A stretch of 64,000 nt of DNA, taken from positions 124,001-188,000 of the forward strand of contig MPDC01000003.1 of the NCBI GenBank assembly GCA_001874255.1, in the 5' to 3' direction. A model generated the notes under the pieces. It was not told where the DNA came from, searched no databases, and saw only the letters and a program-made list of their open reading frames with translations. Both the position numbers and the translations under genes were made by a program. The number at the start of each line of letters is the position of its first letter. Within the stretch, counting starts at the first letter, position 1. The DNA comes from Alphaproteobacteria bacterium MedPE-SWcel (GTDB taxonomy: Bacteria > Pseudomonadota > Alphaproteobacteria > Rhodobacterales > Rhodobacteraceae). Below are positions 36,174 through 45,545 of the stretch, piece after piece.

Positions 36174-37370
36174 ATGCTGGCCGGTAAACACATTCTCCTG
36201 ATCATCGGGGGCGGGATTGCTGCCTACAAGGCCTTGGACCTGATCCGACGCCTGCAGGATCAGGGCGCACGGGTTACGCCTGTTCTGACCAAGGCGGGCG
36301 CAGAATTCGTGACGCCGCTTTCAGTCTCGGCGCTGGCGGGCTGCGCCGTGCATCGCGATCTGTTTGACCTGACCGCCGAAGCCGATATGGGGCATATCCA
36401 GCTGTCACGCAGCGCCGATCTGGTGGTGGTCGCGCCTGCGACTGCGGATTTGATGGCAAAGATGGCGCAGGGTCTGGCGAATGATCTGGCCTCGACGCTG
36501 CTGTTGGCGACGGATACGCCGGTGCTGCTGGCGCCGGCGATGAATGTCCGGATGTGGGAACACCCGGCAACACAGCGCAATTTGGCCCGGCTCCTGGAGG
36601 ATGGCATCCACATCGTCGGTCCGAACGAAGGCGGTATGGCCTGCGGCGAATTCGGCCCGGGCCGACTGTCTGAACCGGATGAAATCGTTGCAGCCGTCGC
36701 GGACCGGTTCCGCAAGGGGCCATTGGCGGGAAAGCGTATCATCGTGACGTCCGGCCCGACACATGAGCCGATTGATCCGGTGCGCTACATCGCCAACCGG
36801 TCCTCCGGGGCGCAAGGGACGGCGGTGGCCCGTGCTCTGCGGACATTGGGTGCGGAGGTGGTTTTCATCACGGGCCCGGCAACGGTGCGCCCGCCCGAGG
36901 GGGTAGAGGTCGTGCCGGTGCAAACCGCGCGCGAAATGGAAGCGGCAGTCCTGGCCGCGCTGCCGGCTGATGCGGGTGTTTTTGCCGCTGCGGTGGCGGA
37001 TTGGCGGGTTGTGTCGGCCTCCAGCGAGAAATTGAAGAAAACCAAAGGCGGCCTGCCGGTTCTGGAATTTGCAGAGAATCCGGACATTTTGAAACAGGTA
37101 TCGACAATGGCGACCGGTCGTCCGGCATTGGTTGTGGGGTTTGCTGCTGAAACAAATAATGTCCTGGACCATGCGAGCGCAAAACGCATTCGAAAAGGCT
37201 GTGACTGGATAATTGCCAATGACGTCTCGCCGGGGACAGGCATAATGGGAGGGGAAGAAAACGCGGTCACGCTCATCAGCGAGAGTGGCAGCGAAACCTG
37301 GCCCCGCATGGCAAAAGAAGCCGTTGCAACGCGTTTGGCGATGAAAATAGCGGATGCCCTGATGTCTTAA
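36174..37370 (+). CDS. coaBC: Bifunctional phosphopantothenoylcysteine decarboxylase / phosphopantothenate-cysteine ligase
   Basis: A 398-residue fusion. The N-terminal flavin-dependent CoaC half has the PAMNVRMWEHPATQRN motif near 120-135 and the ACGEFGPGRL block with the catalytic Cys near 161. The C-terminal CoaB half begins at RIIVTSGPTHEPIDPVRYI and includes the KLKKTKGG ligase motif. It performs two consecutive steps of coenzyme A synthesis. ATG 36174 is the conserved start. Confidence 0.95.
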   Translation: MLAGKHILLIIGGGIAAYKALDLIRRLQDQGARVTPVLTKAGAEFVTPLSVSALAGCAVHRDLFDLTAEADMGHIQLSRSADLVVVAPATADLMAKMAQGLANDLASTLLLATDTPVLLAPAMNVRMWEHPATQRNLARLLEDGIHIVGPNEGGMACGEFGPGRLSEPDEIVAAVADRFRKGPLAGKRIIVTSGPTHEPIDPVRYIANRSSGAQGTAVARALRTLGAEVVFITGPATVRPPEGVEVVPVQTAREMEAAVLAALPADAGVFAAAVADWRVVSASSEKLKKTKGGLPVLEFAENPDILKQVSTMATGRPALVVGFAAETNNVLDHASAKRIRKGCDWIIANDVSPGTGIMGGEENAVTLISESGSETWPRMAKEAVATRLAMKIADALMS

Positions 37371-37705
37371 GACCCGGGACCCTGTGGGCGGCAAGCAAGG
37401 GTCTCAGGGGGGCGGGTATCAAGTGGCATATGCCTTGCGGGCATGGCTTTCGTAAAATGTTCCGGTTTCGTTTTTTACGAAGAGTAGTTGGCCAGTTAAC
37501 TTCTTTGAGGTTAGATATGAATTGGGCGGTGCCGTGGTTTTGCAGCATCGGCATTGTATGTCGCCCTGTGCCTATACTGTTCCCCGCTTTGGTGTTGGCG
37601 GGTGTTGGAGGTGGAGTTGTAAATGATTACTATGCCCAAAAAGAGTTGGATCGGTCGCCGAAATCGCTTTTTATTCCAGTGTTGTTTTGTTTCAAAGGTG
37701 TCCGC
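37371..37705. other. Intergenic region before the receiver gene
   Basis: These 335 bases are AT-richer than neighbouring genes. The reading frame of the downstream receiver is open across them from 37430, but the extension is not receiver-like. An ATG at 37517 opens the same frame. I see no RNA gene or terminator I can defend. Confidence 0.35.
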
Positions 37706-38095
37706 GTGAGTCATTATGAAATCGAAATTCTCGTCTTGGAGGATGAGGTCCGTCTGGGTCAGCTATTGTGCAATATGATCCAGCTGCATCGGATCGGGAC
37801 GCCCCATTTGTCCACAAGCGAAATTGATGCCTGTCAAATGATGGAAATCCAGAGGTTTGATCTCTGTATTTTCGACTTGAGCGTGAGGGGCAAAATCTGC
37901 CATCGCGCCGTTGACGCTGCAAATGCGAAATCAATACCGACCCTGTTGCTCAGCGAAAACAATGATGATTCCGAATTGAATTTACGACCCGCGCGCGGCC
38001 TGAGGGTGCAAAAACCCGCCACGGAAGAGGATATTCATCGGGCTGTGATGGAATTGCTCCCGCCGGAAGGCGGTCGTCAGGGGCAAGCCATATAA
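37706..38095 (+). CDS. Stand-alone response-regulator receiver domain protein
   Basis: About 129 residues from GTG 37706, which has aaagg seven bases upstream. The whole protein is one receiver domain. The acidic pocket is in EILVLEDE, the phospho-acceptor Asp in CIFDLSVRG, the Thr/Ser position in TLLLSEN, and the conserved Lys in LRVQKP. There is no output domain, so it may act as a phosphate sink or by protein contact. No kinase is nearby. Base composition is more AT-rich than flanking genes. Confidence 0.72.
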   Translation: MSHYEIEILVLEDEVRLGQLLCNMIQLHRIGTPHLSTSEIDACQMMEIQRFDLCIFDLSVRGKICHRAVDAANAKSIPTLLLSENNDDSELNLRPARGLRVQKPATEEDIHRAVMELLPPEGGRQGQAI

Positions 38096-38524
38096 AAGCG
38101 TGCTGCCATATGGCATGGAGTGGGACAGCCGCGCGCATCAAAGTGTCGGCCCGTCAGGCGCGCCGATGATCATATCCCCCCTTTGACCGCATGCCCATAC
38201 GGTGGATGCGCTCCGACTGACCTGTTCGACAGGCCTGTTCGATTGACCTGTCCGACCAGCCTGTCCGACCAGCCTGTCCGACGGGCCTGTCCGACGGGCA
38301 AACCGCATCCGGCATCCCGACCGCGTGGCGGAGGCGACGGGGGTGGGCCCAGCTCCGGGACAACGAGATACCAGATCACACAGGTGAGCGCCTCCCTATG
38401 TCATCATCGGAGCAACGCCCCCGATTTGACCGGTGGCGTTTCTGCCGTGTTCCGGGGCATAACCTTTGCAGGATGACGGTTTGCCGGAAACGGGCAGCCA
38501 GAAGAAGAGCATGAGGATAGTGAG
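38096..38524. other. Long intergenic region with a 13-bp array, upstream of dut
   Basis: This 429-base gap holds the six-unit 13-bp array at 38221-38298 and otherwise no supported gene. Short frames on both strands mostly run through the repeats. The promoter of the dut operon must lie in its right half. Confidence 0.4.
38221..38298. repeat. 13-bp tandem array, six units
   Basis: Exactly six consecutive 13-base units: cctgttcgacagg, cctgttcgattga, two copies of cctgtccgaccag, then two copies of cctgtccgacggg. Adjacent units are most alike, the pattern expected from successive local duplications. Confidence 0.92.
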
Positions 38525-39013
38525 ATGCAGCACGGGGCCTTTGCGGTGGAACTCAAGATTATCGACCCGCGCCTCCGGGATTGGGGGCTGCCTGACTATC
38601 AAACTGCCGGAGCGGCGGCCATCGATCTATGTGCCTGCGTCGACGGGGACATAGCCATCGAGCCGCAGGCCGCAGCCGTATTGATCCCGTCCGGTCTGGC
38701 ACTGCACATGAACCATCTGCACTGTGCGGCATTGATCTTGCCGCGGTCCGGGCTGGGCCACAAGAAAGGTCTGGTGATGGGCAACGGCGTCGGCCTGATC
38801 GATGCCGATTACACCGGGCAGGTCTTTATCAGCGCCTGGAATCGTAACCCGGCCGGGAACGCTCCGATTATCATCCAGCCGGGCGAACGCATTGCGCAGT
38901 TGATGTTTGTGCCGATCCTGCGCCCGGCGTTGAATGTTGTGGATGCGTTCTCGCAGGAAACCGAGCGCGGTGCCGGTGGGTTTGGATCAACCGGAACAGG
39001 AGGCGCCGCATGA
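38525..39013 (+). CDS. dut: Deoxyuridine 5'-triphosphate nucleotidohydrolase
   Basis: A 162-residue trimeric dUTPase. All five motifs are readable: AAAIDLCAC, LPRSGLGHKKGL, NGVGLIDADYTG, ERIAQLMFVP, and the C-terminal RGAGGFGSTG arm. It removes dUTP and supplies dUMP. ATG 38525 gives a full-length protein. Its stop overlaps the next start by four bases (ATGA). Confidence 0.96.
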   Translation: MQHGAFAVELKIIDPRLRDWGLPDYQTAGAAAIDLCACVDGDIAIEPQAAAVLIPSGLALHMNHLHCAALILPRSGLGHKKGLVMGNGVGLIDADYTGQVFISAWNRNPAGNAPIIIQPGERIAQLMFVPILRPALNVVDAFSQETERGAGGFGSTGTGGAA

Positions 39014-40095
39014 TCACGGTGCTGGGTCTGGCAGGGATAATCTGGTGGGGCGGGCGTCTCATGCAATTGACGCGTCCTCTCCGTATTGCACTGCTGGCGG
39101 TGCTCTTTTCGGCCGTCGTTCTCCTGCAGCTGACGCTGCCCGACGGTGCGCCGCTGCGGGTGGCGACCGGGGGCTCGGCGCGCCCGTGGTTCATTCTGGC
39201 AGGGGCCGCGGCGATGATTGCCGCCTACGCCGTGGCGCTGCGGCGCTTGCGGGCGCGGGCCGAGCGCGCGGATCAGGCGCAGGCAGACCAGGGGGCCGAA
39301 GCGCCGCCCTTCAGCGAGGCCGAACTCAATCGCTATGCGCGTCATATTGTTCTGCGCGAGGTGGGGGGGCTCGGGCAGAAACGGTTGAAGGACGCAAAGG
39401 TCCTGGTGATCGGGGCAGGGGGGCTTGGGGCGCCTGCGCTGCAATATCTGGCGGCGGCGGGGGTCGGAACAATCGGGGTGATTGATGACGATGTCGTCGA
39501 AAATGCCAACTTGCAGCGGCAGGTCATCCACCGTGATCGCGATATTGGCACCGCCAAGGTGTTTTCTGCCCAGGCGGCGATGGAGGCGCAGAACCCGTTT
39601 ATCACCGTGCGGCCCTACAACAGGCGGTTGAGCGATGACATCGCGGCGGAGCTGTTTGCCGATTTTGACCTCATCCTTGACGGGTCCGATAATTTTGCCA
39701 CCCGGTATCTTGCCAATCGCGTGGCCGTTGCGCAGGAAAAACCTTTGATCTCCGGGGCGTTGAGCCAATGGGAAGGTCAGATTTCCGTCTTTGACCCGGC
39801 CCGGGGCGGCCCTTGCTATCAGTGCATCTTTCCCGAGGCGCCGGCACCGGGCCTCGCCCCGAGCTGCGCCGAGGCTGGCGTGATTGGCCCCTTGCCCGGT
39901 GTTCTGGGGGCGATGATGGCGGTAGAGGCGGTGAAGCAGATCACAGGTGCCGGAGAGCTGTTGCGCGCGCAGATGTTGATCTACGATGGTCTTTATGGTG
40001 AAACCCGCCGGATCACCCTGAGTGCGCGCGCCGACTGCCCGGTCTGCGGACAGCCCCGGATCGTACCGGCCTCGACAGGAGAAGACCGACCATGA
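39010..40095 (+). CDS. moeB: MoeB/ThiF-type adenylyltransferase with N-terminal membrane segments
   Basis: A 361-residue E1-like enzyme. About the first 95 residues contain two or three hydrophobic helices, and the adenylating domain starts near 100 ([20 protein letters not shown]). The nucleotide-binding GAGGLGAP is at 135-142. Zinc-binding CYQC and CPVC pairs are near 268 and 347. No rhodanese domain is attached. It should adenylate the C-terminus of a sulfur-carrier protein (MoaD or ThiS), apparently at the membrane. It is coupled by ATGA to both dut and the ABC binding protein. Confidence 0.88.
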   Translation: MITVLGLAGIIWWGGRLMQLTRPLRIALLAVLFSAVVLLQLTLPDGAPLRVATGGSARPWFILAGAAAMIAAYAVALRRLRARAERADQAQADQGAEAPPFSEAELNRYARHIVLREVGGLGQKRLKDAKVLVIGAGGLGAPALQYLAAAGVGTIGVIDDDVVENANLQRQVIHRDRDIGTAKVFSAQAAMEAQNPFITVRPYNRRLSDDIAAELFADFDLILDGSDNFATRYLANRVAVAQEKPLISGALSQWEGQISVFDPARGGPCYQCIFPEAPAPGLAPSCAEAGVIGPLPGVLGAMMAVEAVKQITGAGELLRAQMLIYDGLYGETRRITLSARADCPVCGQPRIVPASTGEDRP

Positions 40096-40880
40096 CCCGT
40101 ATTCTTGCTTTGGCCGCTGCGACGGCTGTTCTTGCCACCGGCGTGAGTGCCGCCGATCTGCCGGATCTCGGCGGGCGCGAAGTGGTGGTGGTGACCGAAA
40201 ACACATACCCGCCGCTGCAATTCGTCGATCCCGCATCCGGTGCGGCCATCGGCTGGGAATATGACGCGGTTGCCGAAATCGCCAAACGGATCAACATCAC
40301 CGTCGTCTATGAAAATTCCAGCTGGGACGCGATGATCCCGGCCATCGGGGCAGGCCAGTACGACATGGCCATGAACGGGATCACGATTCGAGATGACCGT
40401 CGGGAAAAGGTCGACTTTTCAGACAGCTACCTGACTTCACAGATGATGATGATTGTTGCGGGCGACGAGGACCGGTTCGATGATGCGGCGGGTTTTGCCG
40501 CCGATGCCGATCTGCTGGCAGCGGCCCAGCCGGGCACGACTCCGTTTTACGTGACGGTCTATGATGTGCTTGATGGGGACGAAGCCAATCCACGGATCAA
40601 ACTGTTTGAAACCTTCGGCGCATCGCTGCAGGCCCTGCGCGCGGGCGATGTGGATCTGGCGCTGTCGGACAGCACCGCCGCCACGGGTGTTGTTGCCGCC
40701 GCGGAGGGCGCGCTCAAAATCGTCGGCGATCCGCTGGGAACCGAGGATTTCGGCTTCATCTTTCCCAAAGGGAGCGATCTGGTCGCCCCGGTCAATGCGG
40801 CCCTCGCCGGGATGAAGGCAGACGGAACGCTGGATGCGCTCAACAAGACGTGGTTTCTCGACTACAAGATGGGCCAGTAA
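40092..40880 (+). CDS. Amino-acid ABC transporter periplasmic binding protein
   Basis: A 262-residue family-3 solute-binding protein. A signal peptide (cleavage after VSA, near residue 20) precedes [21 protein letters not shown]. The typical [13 protein letters not shown] and [13 protein letters not shown] blocks follow, resembling cystine/arginine/polar amino-acid receptors. The start overlaps moeB by four bases. Its last codons and stop are duplicated immediately downstream. Ligand unknown. Confidence 0.9.
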   Translation: MTRILALAAATAVLATGVSAADLPDLGGREVVVVTENTYPPLQFVDPASGAAIGWEYDAVAEIAKRINITVVYENSSWDAMIPAIGAGQYDMAMNGITIRDDRREKVDFSDSYLTSQMMMIVAGDEDRFDDAAGFAADADLLAAAQPGTTPFYVTVYDVLDGDEANPRIKLFETFGASLQALRAGDVDLALSDSTAATGVVAAAEGALKIVGDPLGTEDFGFIFPKGSDLVAPVNAALAGMKADGTLDALNKTWFLDYKMGQ

Positions 40881-40897
40881 AAAGATGGGCCAGTAAA
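40866..40897. repeat. Perfect 16-bp tandem duplication across a stop codon
   Basis: The unit aagatgggccagtaaa occurs at 40866-40881 and again at 40882-40897. The first copy carries the final codons and TAA stop of the binding-protein gene, so a second Met-Gly-Gln-stop string lies immediately behind the first. Confidence 0.92.
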
Positions 40898-40946
40898 CCC
40901 TCGTTTCTGAACCGGATTTCCCGCCCCGGCCGCTCTCGGTCGGGGT

Positions 40947-41774
40947 GTGTCGCAATTGGATGATGCAATGGCCGAACAGCGCAAGCGCGAAGAAAAGGAA
41001 GACTTTCCCTGGTGGCTTGTCGCGGTGGCGCTCACGGCGCTTTACCTCGGTATCGAGGTCGCCCAGAGCGAGGTCTACGCCCAGATCATGGCGACGCTCT
41101 GGCGCGGTATCGGAGTCACGGTCTTTGTGACCGGCGTCAGCTTTTTCTCGGCGAGCGTTCTGGGGCTCCTGCTGGCGTTGGGGGGCAGATCCCGGTGGAT
41201 TGTGCTGCGCCAGGCCTGCCGGTTCTACATCGAAATCGTCCGCGGCGTGCCGATCATCGTGTTGCTGCTCTATGTGGCATTCGTATTGGCCCCCGCCCTT
41301 GTCGATCTGCGCAACTGGGTCGGCGGGCTGCTGGGGCTGGAGGACGTGCGCACCCGTCATTTCCCGCTGCTGTGGCGGGCGATCCTGGCGCTCATGATCG
41401 CCTATTCGGCCTTCATCGCCGAGGTCTTTCGCGCCGGATTGGACTCGGTGCCCGCCGGGCAGATCGAGGCCGCCAAGGCGCTGGGGCTTGGCAATTGGCA
41501 TCGGTTTCGGTTTATCGTCTTTCCGCAGGCGATCCGAACGGTGATGCCGCCGTTGGGCAATGATTTCGTGGCGCTGGTCAAGGACAGCTCTCTGGTGTCG
41601 GTGCTCGGGGTGCTGGACATTACCCAATTGGGCAAGGTCACGGCGGCCGGAAATTTCCGCTATTTCGAGACATACAATATGGTCGCTCTGGTCTATCTGG
41701 CGATGACAATCTCCCTCTCGCTGGCGCTGCGTGCGCTTGAGCGCCGCCTGCGCAACCGCCACCAGCGGATCTGA
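40947..41774 (+). CDS. Amino-acid ABC transporter permease (HisM/GlnP type)
   Basis: A 275-residue inner-membrane permease from GTG 40947. It has five or so hydrophobic segments, the REACRFYIEIVRGVP-like block (RQACRFYIEIVRGVP near 85), and the EAA loop GQIEAAKALGLGNWHRF near 180. It pairs with the preceding binding protein. No ATPase gene follows, so an ATPase encoded elsewhere must energise it. Confidence 0.9.
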   Translation: MSQLDDAMAEQRKREEKEDFPWWLVAVALTALYLGIEVAQSEVYAQIMATLWRGIGVTVFVTGVSFFSASVLGLLLALGGRSRWIVLRQACRFYIEIVRGVPIIVLLLYVAFVLAPALVDLRNWVGGLLGLEDVRTRHFPLLWRAILALMIAYSAFIAEVFRAGLDSVPAGQIEAAKALGLGNWHRFRFIVFPQAIRTVMPPLGNDFVALVKDSSLVSVLGVLDITQLGKVTAAGNFRYFETYNMVALVYLAMTISLSLALRALERRLRNRHQRI

Positions 41775-41850
41775 GGCGGCTTTCACGTGCCAATGGCCGC
41801 GCCGCGCACCTCGCGCGCACTCTGGGCGGACGGTGGGACGCACCTTGGGG

Positions 41851-41896
41851 AGTGCAGTGCGGAAGTACAGTGGGGAGTACAGTGGGGAGTACGGAG
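41851..41896. repeat. 12-13 bp tandem repeat upstream of the M3 peptidase gene
   Basis: Two perfect copies of agtacagtgggg (41864-41875 and 41876-41887) are flanked by degenerate copies on both sides. They lie between the permease stop and the peptidase start. Confidence 0.8.
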
Positions 41897-41957
41897 GGGC
41901 GCGCGATTGCAGCGCCCGCCAAGACCCGGTAGCGTCGGCGCAAAGGAGATATGCCCC

Positions 41958-43973
41958 ATGACAAATCCGCTGTTGTCCGACTGGAACACACCCTTCGGAA
42001 TTGCGCCCTTCGACCAGATTTCCGATCAGCATTTCGCGCCTGCCCTGGACGACGCGCTTGCCCTCCATTCCAAACAGATCGATGCCATCGCCACCAGTAC
42101 CGAGCCGCCCGGTTTTGCCAATGTGATTGAGGCGCTTGAAACCCCCTGCGCCCCGTTGGAGCAGGTCCTGTCGGTGTTCTTTGCCGTCGCCGGCGCCGAC
42201 AGCAACCCGCAACGCGAAGCACTGCAGCGGGAGTTCTCGCCGAAACTGGCGGCTCATTTTTCCGCGATCACCGCAAACAAGGCGCTGTACGGACGGGTCA
42301 AGGCGGTCTGGGACCAGCGCGAGGATCTGGATCTGACCGCGGAACAGGCGCGGGTTCTGATGCTGACCCACAGGGGATTTGTCCGCGGTGGCGCGGCCCT
42401 CGAAGGGGCCGCCGATACCCGCATGCAGGAGATCAAGTCGCGGCTGGCGACCCTGGGCACCACCTTCACCCAGAACCTGCTGGCGGACGAGCGGGACTGG
42501 GTCATGCCGCTGTCTGATGAGGATCTTGAGGGGCTGCCCGAGTTCGTCGTCAGTGCGGCGCGCAGCGCAGGCGAAGACAAGGGGGCCGATGGCCCGGTTG
42601 TCACCCTCGCGCGGTCCATCGTGACGCCGTTCCTGCAATTCTCGCCCCGTCGCGATCTGCGGGAGAAGGCGTATCGCGCCTCGGTCGCACGCGGCGCGAA
42701 TGGCGCAGAGCACGACAATCGCGACATCGCGGCCGAAATTCTGGCCCTGCGGCAGGACCGCGCGGCGCTGCTCGGCTATGACAATTTCGCGGCCTACAAG
42801 CTGGAAACCGAGATGGCCAAAACGCCGGAGGCGGTGCGCGATCTGTTGATGGATGTCTGGGGACCGGCAAAGGCACAGGCGGACCGCGATGCCGAAGTGC
42901 TCACCCGGATGATGCATCAAGACGGCATCAACGGCGATCTGGAGCCATGGGACTGGCACTACTACACGGAAAAACGCCGCAAGATCGAGCATGACCTCGA
43001 TGAGGCGGAATTGAAGCCGTATCTGCAACTCGACCGGATGATAGAGGCGGCCTTTGCCTGTGCCAACCGCTTGTTCGGGCTGGAGTTTGCGCCGCTGGAT
43101 GTGCCGCTCTACCACAAGGACTGCCGCGCCTGGGAGGTCACCCGGAATGGACAGCATCTGGCGGTCTTTATCGGGGATTATTTCGCGCGCGGCTCGAAAC
43201 GCTCCGGCGCCTGGTGTTCTGCGATGCGGGCGCAGGCAAAGTTCCCCGAGGTGCAGACACCGATTGTGGTCAACGTGTGCAATTTTGCCAAAGGGGAGCC
43301 TGCACTGCTGTCCTATGATGATGCGCGCACCCTGTTCCACGAGTTCGGCCATGCGCTGCATCAGATGCTGTCCGACGTCACCTACGAGAGCGTCTCGGGC
43401 ACCTCAGTTGCCCGTGATTTCGTCGAATTGCCAAGCCAGCTCTATGAGCATTGGCTGGAGGTGCCGGAGGTGTTGCAGGAATTTGCCACGCATGCCGAGA
43501 CCGGCGCGCCGATGCCAAAGGACATGCTCGACAAGGTGCTCGGGGCTGCGACTTTTAACATGGGGTTTCAGACGGTGGAATATGTTGCCTCGGCGCTGGT
43601 CGATCTGGAATTCCATGACGGTGCCGCTCCCTCGGATCCGATGGCGAAACAGGCCGAAGTTCTGGCCGGACTGGGGATGCCCCATGCCATCCGGATGCGC
43701 CATGCAACGCCGCATTTCGCGCATGTGTTTTCGGGGGACGGGTATTCTTCGGGCTATTACAGCTACATGTGGTCCGAAGTCATGGATGCGGATGCCTTTG
43801 CGGCCTTTGAAGAAGCAGGTGGCGCCTTTGATCCGGAGCGCGCCCGGGCGCTGGAGGAAAACATCCTGTCTACCGGCGGATCGCGGGATGCGGCAGAGTT
43901 GTATACGGCCTTCCGTGGGCGCCTGCCGGGGGTCGATGCGCTGTTGAAGGGGCGCGGTCTGGCCGCTGAATAA
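41958..43973 (+). CDS. M3-family oligopeptidase / peptidyl-dipeptidase (Dcp/OpdA type)
   Basis: A 671-residue zinc peptidase. The HEFGH zinc motif is at 461-465 (LFHEFGHALHQM), with the downstream Glu supplied by SGTSVARDFVELPSQ. The N-terminal helical half is typical of thimet-type oligopeptidases. It degrades short peptides in the cytoplasm. ATG 41958 is seven bases after a strong aaggagat; ATG 41951 is out of frame. Dcp (dipeptide-releasing) and OpdA cannot be told apart by eye. Confidence 0.92.
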   Translation: MTNPLLSDWNTPFGIAPFDQISDQHFAPALDDALALHSKQIDAIATSTEPPGFANVIEALETPCAPLEQVLSVFFAVAGADSNPQREALQREFSPKLAAHFSAITANKALYGRVKAVWDQREDLDLTAEQARVLMLTHRGFVRGGAALEGAADTRMQEIKSRLATLGTTFTQNLLADERDWVMPLSDEDLEGLPEFVVSAARSAGEDKGADGPVVTLARSIVTPFLQFSPRRDLREKAYRASVARGANGAEHDNRDIAAEILALRQDRAALLGYDNFAAYKLETEMAKTPEAVRDLLMDVWGPAKAQADRDAEVLTRMMHQDGINGDLEPWDWHYYTEKRRKIEHDLDEAELKPYLQLDRMIEAAFACANRLFGLEFAPLDVPLYHKDCRAWEVTRNGQHLAVFIGDYFARGSKRSGAWCSAMRAQAKFPEVQTPIVVNVCNFAKGEPALLSYDDARTLFHEFGHALHQMLSDVTYESVSGTSVARDFVELPSQLYEHWLEVPEVLQEFATHAETGAPMPKDMLDKVLGAATFNMGFQTVEYVASALVDLEFHDGAAPSDPMAKQAEVLAGLGMPHAIRMRHATPHFAHVFSGDGYSSGYYSYMWSEVMDADAFAAFEEAGGAFDPERARALEENILSTGGSRDAAELYTAFRGRLPGVDALLKGRGLAAE

Positions 43974-43974
43974 G

Positions 43975-44025
43975 CCTCAAGTGGGGCCTCATGTGCAGCC
44001 CCTCATGTGCAGCCTCATGTCCGCG
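43975..44025. repeat. 12-14 bp degenerate tandem repeat after the peptidase stop
   Basis: Four units starting cctca (cctcaagtgggg, cctcatgtgcagcc, cctcatgtgcag, cctcatgtccgcg) begin immediately after the peptidase stop codon. Confidence 0.75.
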
Positions 44026-44087
44026 CCGGGTCTATTCCCCGGTGCGGACATGTCGGAACGACGGGGACGGCCTCCCGGGGGAGCGTT

Positions 44088-45014
44088 CTAGTATCCGCGG
44101 GCGCGGTCCACCTGGTGCAGGAAAGCGGCTCCGGCCTCCCCCCGGCTGATGTTTTCCGCAATCACCCGTGCCGCCGTGATCGGCCGGGTTTCCGCCGCGA
44201 TATGAGGCGTGACCGTCACCTGCGGATGCGCCCAATAGGGGTGATCCAGTGGCAGCGGCTCCACTCGAAAGACATCCAGCGTGGCCTGTGCGATCTGGCC
44301 ACTGTCTAGCGCCGCAAGCAAGGCGCCGTCGTCGATCAATGGCCCGCGACCGGGGTTGATGATGCGGGCACCGGTGGGCAGGTAGCTCAGGCTCTCGGCA
44401 TTGAGGATGTTCAGGGTGTCCGGCGTGTCCGGCAGCAGAAGCACCACAATCTCTGCCGTGGACAGGACGTCTCGCAGCCCATCGGGCCCATGGTGGCAGT
44501 GCACCGCGGGGATGTCTTTTGCGCTGCGGGCCCAGCCCGAGACCTTGAATCCCAGCTGGCACAGGGTCTTGGCACAGGCCTGCCCCAGCGCGCCCAGCCC
44601 GAGGATCGCCACCGCGCGCTCTTCGGCCAGCGGCGGCACAAAGGGGGCCCATTGATCCTGCTGGGCGATCGAGCGGTCGATATCCAGATGATAGCGCAGC
44701 ACATGCCCGGCGACCCATTCCACCATGGATTGCGTGAGGCCCGGATCAACCATGCGGCACAGAGGCTGAGTCAGCGTCTCATTGCCGACAATCTTTTCCA
44801 CCCCGGCCCAGAGGTTCAGGACCGCCTTGCACCGGGTGTAGGGGCGAAAATCCTGCAGGGGCGAATTCGGCGCGTAGACGATGTAGTCGACGTCCTGCGG
44901 CGCAAAGTCCTGACGAAGATCGACCGCCAGACCAAGGGCGGCAAACGCTGTCTTCAGGGGGGCCTCATAGGTGTCCCAGCGTTCGGACCGGGCGGCGAAA
45001 AGCACATTGATCAT
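44088..45014 (-). CDS. ghrA: Glyoxylate/hydroxypyruvate reductase A-like D-2-hydroxyacid dehydrogenase
   Basis: A 308-residue NAD(P)-dependent reductase. The dinucleotide-binding GLGALGQACAKTL lies near residue 140. The substrate/catalytic residues appear in INPGRGPLIDD (Arg near 236) and in PHIAAETRP (His near 279). It reduces glyoxylate and hydroxypyruvate. Its ATG overlaps the stop of the upstream VOC gene by four bases. Confidence 0.9.
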   Translation of the reverse strand: MINVLFAARSERWDTYEAPLKTAFAALGLAVDLRQDFAPQDVDYIVYAPNSPLQDFRPYTRCKAVLNLWAGVEKIVGNETLTQPLCRMVDPGLTQSMVEWVAGHVLRYHLDIDRSIAQQDQWAPFVPPLAEERAVAILGLGALGQACAKTLCQLGFKVSGWARSAKDIPAVHCHHGPDGLRDVLSTAEIVVLLLPDTPDTLNILNAESLSYLPTGARIINPGRGPLIDDGALLAALDSGQIAQATLDVFRVEPLPLDHPYWAHPQVTVTPHIAAETRPITAARVIAENISRGEAGAAFLHQVDRARGY

Positions 45015-45421
45015 GTTGCGAAGATCCCGTCCATATTTGCAAACCCCTTGATTTCTATCGGATTGCCGGCCGGATCATAGAAGAACATTGTGCTTTGCTC
45101 GCCCGGCTCCCCTTTGAAACGCGTGGTGGGAGGAATTTCAAATTCCACCCCCGCCGCATGCAGCCGTTCTGCGAGGCTCTGCCATTGGTCCAGCGGCAGG
45201 ATCACCCCGAGATGGGGCATCGGAACCAGGTGCTCGCCGACGTGGCCGGTTCTGGCCGTCGCGAAAGGCTCGCCCAGATGCAATGAGATCTGATGCCCGA
45301 AGAAATCGAAGTCGACCCAGCTGTCGGCACTGCGGGCGACCTTGCACCCCAGCGTTCCGCCGTAAAAATCCCGGGCGGCGTCCAGGTCATCCACATTATA
45401 GGCGAGGTGAAAAATGCTCAT
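45011..45421 (-). CDS. VOC-family (glyoxalase/dioxygenase-like) protein
   Basis: A 136-residue vicinal-oxygen-chelate protein with the two beta-alpha-beta modules. It starts FHLAYNVDDLDAARDFYGG and ends with FYDPAGNPIEIKGF, whose Glu is a usual metal ligand. The first module His (FHLAYNV) and HQISLHL supply others. ATG 45421 is chosen over an upstream extension because it starts the fold. It is co-translated with ghrA. The reaction is unknown. Confidence 0.87.
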   Translation of the reverse strand: MSIFHLAYNVDDLDAARDFYGGTLGCKVARSADSWVDFDFFGHQISLHLGEPFATARTGHVGEHLVPMPHLGVILPLDQWQSLAERLHAAGVEFEIPPTTRFKGEPGEQSTMFFYDPAGNPIEIKGFANMDGIFAT

Positions 45422-45484
45422 GCGGCGTCCTTTTGCCAAAGTCTCGGGTCCCAAAGTCCCATGTCATTGTTTTGTCGCTGGTCC

Positions 45485-45545
45485 ATCACTCGGGTCATCA
45501 CCGGGTCATCATCCTTGCGATCACGGGGTCATCACCGGGGGCGGT
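45485..45545. repeat. Degenerate gggtcatcacc repeats between VOC gene and rodA
   Basis: Four or five imperfect copies of (g)ggtcatcaccg(gg), spaced 11-25 bases, occupy the gap and touch the rodA stop codon region. No terminator or gene is otherwise visible here. Confidence 0.5.

Noticed and set aside
38221-38298. CRISPR-like array
   Set aside because: Units are 13 bp and directly abutting without spacers, and no cas gene is nearby, so it is a tandem array.
40437-43361. 974-residue open frame antisense to the ABC and peptidase genes
   Set aside because: It covers several well-supported genes and intergenic repeats on the other strand and shows no recognisable domain.
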